Assembly: GCF_900103985.1 (NCBI RefSeq) | Contig: NZ_FNIE01000013.1 | Span: 183,603 to 247,602, forward strand | Reading direction: 5' to 3' | Source: Actinacidiphila guanduensis | GTDB taxonomy: Bacteria; Actinomycetota; Actinomycetes; Streptomycetales; Streptomycetaceae | Length of the DNA: 64,000 nt | Program-made: the position numbers and the translations under genes | The notes under the pieces: generated by a model | The model's input: the letters and a program-made list of their open reading frames with translations, nothing else | Told to the model about the DNA's origin: nothing | The model's database searches: none | Shown here: positions 60,213-64,000 of the stretch, piece by piece | Position numbering within the stretch: position 1 is the stretch's first letter | Layout of the letters: each line of letters begins with the position of its first letter

Positions 60213-61279
60213 ACGTCGGCATCGTGGGACTCGGCAGGATCAGCGGCGCCTATCTGCGCACCTTCGCCGCACTCCCGCAGATCGAGGTCACCGCGCTGGC
60301 CGACCTCGACCCCGCCCGCGCCGAGGCCGCCCGCGCGGCCGCACCCGGCGCCCGCGCCCTGCCGGTCGCCGACCTGCTCGCCGCCCCGGACGTCGACCTC
60401 GTGCTCAACCTGACCGTCCCTGCGGCCCACGCCGAGGTCGCCGCGGCCGCACTCGCCGCGGGCAAGCACGTCTACGGCGAGAAACCGCTCGCCCTCGACA
60501 CCGCCCAGGCGCGGGAACTGCTCGCCGCAGCAGGGGAGTTGCGCGTCGGCTGCGCACCCGACACCGTGCTCGGCACCGGCACCCAGACCGCACGCAAGGC
60601 CGTCGCCGACGGTCTGATCGGCCGACCCGTCGCCGCCAACGCCGTGTTCGTCTCGCCCGGCCACGAAAGCTGGCACCCCGACCCCGAGTTCTACTACCGC
60701 CCCGGTGGCGGCCCGCTGCTCGACATGGGCCCCTACTACCTCAGCGCGCTGGTCCACCTGCTCGGCCCGGTGGAGCGCGTCCTCGGCGCCACCAGCCGCT
60801 CCCGCCCCACCCGCACGATCGGCTCGGGGCCGCGCGCGGGCACAGTCTTCGACGTCGAGGTGGACACGCACGTGGCCGGGATCCTCGTCCACACCTCCGG
60901 CGCCATCACCACCCTGGTCACCAGCTTCGACGTGGTGGCCTCCACCCAGCCCCGCATCGAGGTCCACGGCAGTGCGGGCTCCCTCGCCGTCCCCGACCCC
61001 AACGGCTTCGACGGCGAGGTCCGGCTGCGCCACCCGGGCGAGCCCGACTGGACGGTGCTGCCGCCGTCGGCCGGCTACGTCGGCGCAGCGCGCGGCGCGG
61101 GGGTCGCCGACCTCGCCGCGGCCCTGGCCGAGGGCCGCCCCCACCGCGCCTCGGCGGACCTCGCGCTGCACGTGCTGGACGTCATGCAGACGCTTCTGGC
61201 CGCGGGCCGCAGCGGAGGCGCACGCGAGGTGGAGACGGCCTGCGAGGTCCCGCAACCGGTGGCCCTGGCGCAGTTGTAG
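60197..61279 (+). CDS. Gfo/Idh/MocA family oxidoreductase
   Basis: NAD(P)-dependent sugar/inositol dehydrogenase-like, 360 residues. Seen: VGIVGLGRISGAYLRTF (Rossmann loop), HVYGEKPLALDTAQA with the EKP substrate/cofactor motif, and GGGPLLDMGPYYLSALVHLLG (with the conserved catalytic-region Asp/His pattern). Substrate unknown. ATG 60197 overlaps the ThuA gene. The pair resembles carbohydrate-catabolic clusters. It converges on an MFS gene (151 bp). Confidence 0.93.
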   Translation: MGGPLNVGIVGLGRISGAYLRTFAALPQIEVTALADLDPARAEAARAAAPGARALPVADLLAAPDVDLVLNLTVPAAHAEVAAAALAAGKHVYGEKPLALDTAQARELLAAAGELRVGCAPDTVLGTGTQTARKAVADGLIGRPVAANAVFVSPGHESWHPDPEFYYRPGGGPLLDMGPYYLSALVHLLGPVERVLGATSRSRPTRTIGSGPRAGTVFDVEVDTHVAGILVHTSGAITTLVTSFDVVASTQPRIEVHGSAGSLAVPDPNGFDGEVRLRHPGEPDWTVLPPSAGYVGAARGAGVADLAAALAEGRPHRASADLALHVLDVMQTLLAAGRSGGAREVETACEVPQPVALAQL

Positions 61280-61430
61280 GGGGAGAAGCCGTGGGTGCCC
61301 GGTGGGGCCGGCGTGAGCACGGGCAGCCCGCGCGGGGGACCGCTCCTCACCACCGGCACCCCGGTCGGGCACCGTTCACGATCGCCGGCAACGCCCCGGC
61401 CCTTCCGCTCCCGGCCCCGGTAGGGGGGCC

Positions 61431-62747
61431 TCAGGCGGCGTCGGTGGGGTCGGACGGGGCCGGGGCCGGGCCGGCCGGTGGTGGGGCCGGTGGTGGCGTC
61501 GTCGGCGGGGGCTGGGCGGCCGGGTCGGCGCCCGCGACGCGCAGGCTGCGGTGGCGGGTGCCCTTCGTGGCGTAGGGGGAGTAGCGGGGGACCCAGCGCA
61601 GCAGGGCGCCCGCGGCGGCGATACCCACCGCGCCCATGGCGAAGATGCCCGCGGCCAGGCTGCCGAGGGAGGCGGCGGCCGAGACGACGAGGGGGCCGCC
61701 CGCGCTGCCGGAGTCCGCGCACAGGCGCCAGACGCCGAGGAACTGCGAGCGGGTCCGGGGCGGGGCCACGTCCGCGCCGAGGGTCATGAGGATGCCGCTG
61801 CCGATCCCGTTGCCGAAGCCCATCAGCATCGCCACCACCGTGAGCGAGACCAGGCCGTGGGTGAGGGGGAGCGCGGCCTGGGTGGCACCGAGGACGAGCA
61901 TGGAGGGCACCGCGATCCACAGGCGGCCGGCGCGGTCCATGACCTGGCCCGACGGGTAGAAGGTGAGGGTGTCCACGAGCCCCGCGATGCCGAACACGAC
62001 GCTGGTGGACGACGGGCTCTGCCCGAGGTGCTCGGCCCACAGCGGCAGCACGGTCTGCCGCGTGGCCCGCACCGAGCCGACCAGCAGCACCGCGAGGCCC
62101 AGCGTGAGGAAGACCCTGCGGTGGTCGCGCAGCACGGACCGTACGGGGGTGTGCTCGCGCTCCTGCGCCGCCGCCGGTTCCGCCACGTCCCGCACGGTGA
62201 GCAGCACCACCACGGTGACAGCCGTGCAGAGCAGCGCCAGCCAGTAGATGTCGTGCACCGGGTGCCCGGCGAGCACGGCGGCGCCCAGGAACGGCCCGAC
62301 GAAGGCGCCCACCCGCGACATGCCGCCCAGCGTGGACAGGGCCCGCGCGCGCAGCCCGGGCGGCACGACCTCGGTGAGGTACGACTGGCGGGCCAGGACG
62401 ATGACCGCGTTCGAGGCCCCCGTCACCGTGACGGCCAGCGCGAGTTCCCACACGGTCCTGGCGAGCGCGCACGCGGTGAGGGTCACCGCGGTGACGCCGG
62501 AGGCGACCAGCATCGCCTTGCGGTCACCGAGCCGTGCGGCCAGCGCGCCGGCGGGGACGTCGCCGAGGATCTGCCCGACGCCGAGGAGGGCGAGGACGAG
62601 CCCGGCGGTGCCGACGCCGGCGCCGAGCGCGCGGCCGCTGAGCGCGAGCACCGGCGCGAGCGCGCCCATCCCCGTCTCGAAGATCAGGACCGGCAGGAAC
62701 ACCGCCGGTACGAGGCTAGCCAGGGTCGGGGGTTTGTGCGAACTCAC
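61431..62747 (-). CDS. MFS transporter
   Basis: A 438-residue major facilitator with about 12 helices. Seen: AGALAARLGDRKAMLVASGV (loop 2-3 GxxxRxGxR type), RALSTLGGMSRVGAFVGPFLG, and SSTSVVFGIAGLVDTLTFYPSG. The C-terminus is a Pro/Ala tail. Closest to drug-efflux members, but the substrate is not readable. Tentative start GTG 62747; the frame stays open upstream. It may be a target of the palindrome at 62960. Confidence 0.87.
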   Translation of the reverse strand: MSSHKPPTLASLVPAVFLPVLIFETGMGALAPVLALSGRALGAGVGTAGLVLALLGVGQILGDVPAGALAARLGDRKAMLVASGVTAVTLTACALARTVWELALAVTVTGASNAVIVLARQSYLTEVVPPGLRARALSTLGGMSRVGAFVGPFLGAAVLAGHPVHDIYWLALLCTAVTVVVLLTVRDVAEPAAAQEREHTPVRSVLRDHRRVFLTLGLAVLLVGSVRATRQTVLPLWAEHLGQSPSSTSVVFGIAGLVDTLTFYPSGQVMDRAGRLWIAVPSMLVLGATQAALPLTHGLVSLTVVAMLMGFGNGIGSGILMTLGADVAPPRTRSQFLGVWRLCADSGSAGGPLVVSAAASLGSLAAGIFAMGAVGIAAAGALLRWVPRYSPYATKGTRHRSLRVAGADPAAQPPPTTPPPAPPPAGPAPAPSDPTDAA

Positions 62748-62959
62748 CTGCCAGTGCCCAACCTTCACAACCGACGTCGCTTGCCGAGCGCTCCTCGGGC
62801 CGCCAGGGTGCGCACACCCGGACGGCCCCGCTCGTCCACCATTCAACCTCACGCGTCCCTCGGGCCGTCCCCGGGTGGGTTCGGGCCGGATTCCGCCGTG
62901 ATGGAAGGCCGCACCCCGCTTGCGCCGGGTGCGGCGCTCTAGCATGATGACTGGCATCG

Positions 62960-62977
62960 CTCGACAACGTTGTCGAG
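62960..62977. promoter_or_regulatory. 18-bp perfect palindrome, LacI-type operator candidate
   Basis: CTCGACAACGTTGTCGAG, with central CG and ACAACGTTGT core. It lies in the 472-bp gap (62748-63219) between the MFS gene (213 bp away) and the DUF6461 gene (243 bp away). No LacI gene adjoins it. The rest of the gap shows no gene or other site. Confidence 0.65.
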
Positions 62978-63219
62978 GCCGTCCCGCAAGCCGCTTCCGC
63001 GACTCCCGGGACGCTGGCCGAACGCTCGGTGCCCCGGGTCAGGGGGGCATCGGGCGTTCGGTTCTCCCCGGTGCGAGGCGTCGTCGCCCGAGGGCCACCG
63101 CCGGCCCCTGGCGTTCCCCGTCATGCCTGGGCCGTCCGGTGATGCGCCGGTGTGTGGCGAACCCGGCGCCCGCGGCCGGATCCCCGCCTGTTGAAGTGAG
63201 CTTCACGTAGCATCGCCCC

Positions 63220-63909
63220 ATGGAAGCCGAGCAGGCTCGGAACCGCTCGCGCGGCAGGACCCGTCGGGCTCCGAGCGGGATCGGTGAGGTTGTGGAGAGC
63301 GGTCTGGGATGGCTCGCCCACGCATCCTGGTATTTCAGTGTGACCTTCGTACAGGGCATCGGGGTCCATGAGTTGGCGTCGCGGTTGGCGGCGGACCCGA
63401 CGGAGCGGCCGGTGCTCGCCGGGGGGCGGGACGTCGAGGCTCTGCTCGGTGATCCCGAGGTCGGCGTCGCCCGCCTGGGAGATGCCGGCGGCTGGGCGTT
63501 CGCGGCGGAGTACGGCGAAGCCCGCGGCGCACGGCGCGCCTTCCTCGCCGAACTGTCCCGGAGTACCGGAGCGGCGGCGGTCAACCTCGATCCGCAGGCC
63601 GGCCATCCGCCACCGATGTTCTCGTATGCGGTCGGTGGAGAACTGGCGTGCTCCTTCGGCCTGGCCGAAGAGGGCCGCCGATGGGGCAGTACCCCCGATC
63701 TGCTGAACCCGGACCTACGAGGTGCGGGCGTCCTGCTGCCGGACGGCAGCGTGATGGAGGTGGGTGCGGGGCGTTATGCCCAGAGGTTGGCGATGTCCCT
63801 GGGTGTGATCGAGCGGCACTTCGGGCTGTCCCTGCCCCGTGACCTGGTGGAGGACTCGGAGTTGCCCACGGTCGCCGTCAGCGGGCGCCCGGACTTGGGC
63901 AGGCTCTGA
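63220..63909 (+). CDS. DUF6461 family protein
   Basis: A 229-residue protein of actinobacterial DUF6461 type. Seen: a basic N-terminal 25 residues (SRGRTRRAPS), then HASWYFSVTFVQGIGVHELASRL, GWAFAAEYGEARGARRAFLAELSR, and LGVIERHFGLSLPRDLVED. It has no signal peptide. Function is unknown; such genes occur singly in streptomycetes. ATG 63220 is the first in-frame ATG; the true start may be slightly downstream. Confidence 0.82.
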   Translation: MEAEQARNRSRGRTRRAPSGIGEVVESGLGWLAHASWYFSVTFVQGIGVHELASRLAADPTERPVLAGGRDVEALLGDPEVGVARLGDAGGWAFAAEYGEARGARRAFLAELSRSTGAAAVNLDPQAGHPPPMFSYAVGGELACSFGLAEEGRRWGSTPDLLNPDLRGAGVLLPDGSVMEVGAGRYAQRLAMSLGVIERHFGLSLPRDLVEDSELPTVAVSGRPDLGRL

Positions 63910-63942
63910 GCGATTCCGGCGGGCGTCGAGGAGCCACGCGCG

Positions 63943-63980
63943 CGTCGGGGGCGGCTGCTGGACAGCAGCCGCCCCCGACG
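63943..63980. terminator. Strong terminator hairpin
   Basis: A 17-bp perfect stem (CGTCGGGGGCGGCTGCT and complement) with a GGAC loop, 34 bp after the DUF6461 stop. Probably also serves a convergent gene beyond the window. Confidence 0.9.
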
Positions 63981-63981
63981 C

Positions 63982-64000
63982 TCAGTCTGCCGTCAGCTGA
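63982..64000 (-). CDS. Possible C-terminus of a convergent gene beyond the right edge
   Basis: On the minus strand, codons read ...Gln-Leu-Thr-Ala-Asp then TGA at 63982-63984, just past the bidirectional-looking terminator. Only six codons are visible. Confidence 0.3.

Overview
The window is a high-GC actinobacterial chromosome segment, most likely Streptomycetaceae (Streptomyces or a close relative). The evidence is the strong third-position G/C bias in every convincing gene, frequent GTG/TTG starts, and typical neighbours: a transmembrane Ser/Thr kinase, an XRE-DUF397-ATPase set, a CGNR regulator, a DUF6461 protein, a DUF885 peptidase and a ureABCFGD operon without ureE. I saw no rRNA, tRNA, CRISPR array or prophage. 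Most of the window is ordinary core and conserved-accessory DNA, with several intergenic regions of real interest.

Layout. 1-10 kb: a kinase cut by the left edge, a three-gene molybdenum/flavin oxidoreductase operon, cydAB (bd oxidase) behind a CsoR/CstR-like palindrome, a dispersed-repeat region, an epimerase gene abutted by a 285-bp MITE-like element, and a divergent EF-Tu (tuf3 type). 10-20 kb: a spermidine-synthase-like protein, an MFS carrier, a Gln/Pro-rich membrane protein, a hotdog thioesterase, DedA, two hexapeptide-repeat proteins, YbaK-like, CoA-binding, YigZ and CGNR proteins, and an inorganic pyrophosphatase paralogue that lacks its metal-binding Asp signature. 20-33 kb: imperfect ~110-bp tandem repeats, sbcDC, an Lrp/rhodanese divergent pair, acetyltransferases, a DUF885 peptidase and an NCS2 purine permease. 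33-43 kb: an SDR/GntR divergent pair with a DasR-type operator, a ROK repressor, a probable CNNM-CNNM-SGNH-purB-mug operon, and a ribbon-helix-helix/Fic-like toxin-antitoxin pair. 43-48 kb: biotin genes (bioBAD opposite bioF), with odd low-complexity tails on BioB and BioD. 48-53 kb: an XRE-DUF397-ATPase developmental-type cluster, a secreted pierisin/scabin-like ADP-ribosyltransferase, an NlpC/P60 hydrolase under a c-di-AMP (ydaO) riboswitch and a Crp-like site, and a stand-alone clpP divergent from an orphan YefM-type antitoxin with a shared TGTACA-type palindrome. 53-58 kb: urease operon with four decayed copies of the ureD 5' end between ureG and ureD. 58-64 kb: a LacI/ThuA/Gfo-Idh-MocA sugar module with two LacI operators, an MFS carrier, an orphan 18-bp palindrome, a DUF6461 gene and a strong terminator.

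How the genes work together. Urease, biotin and sbcDC are complete functional modules. The nlpC gene appears to combine Crp/cAMP and c-di-AMP inputs. The two antitoxin genes, and several unrelated genes, have a -10-like hexamer 5-8 nt before the start codon, which predicts leaderless mRNAs. All functional statements rest on reading motifs by eye; no database search was run.
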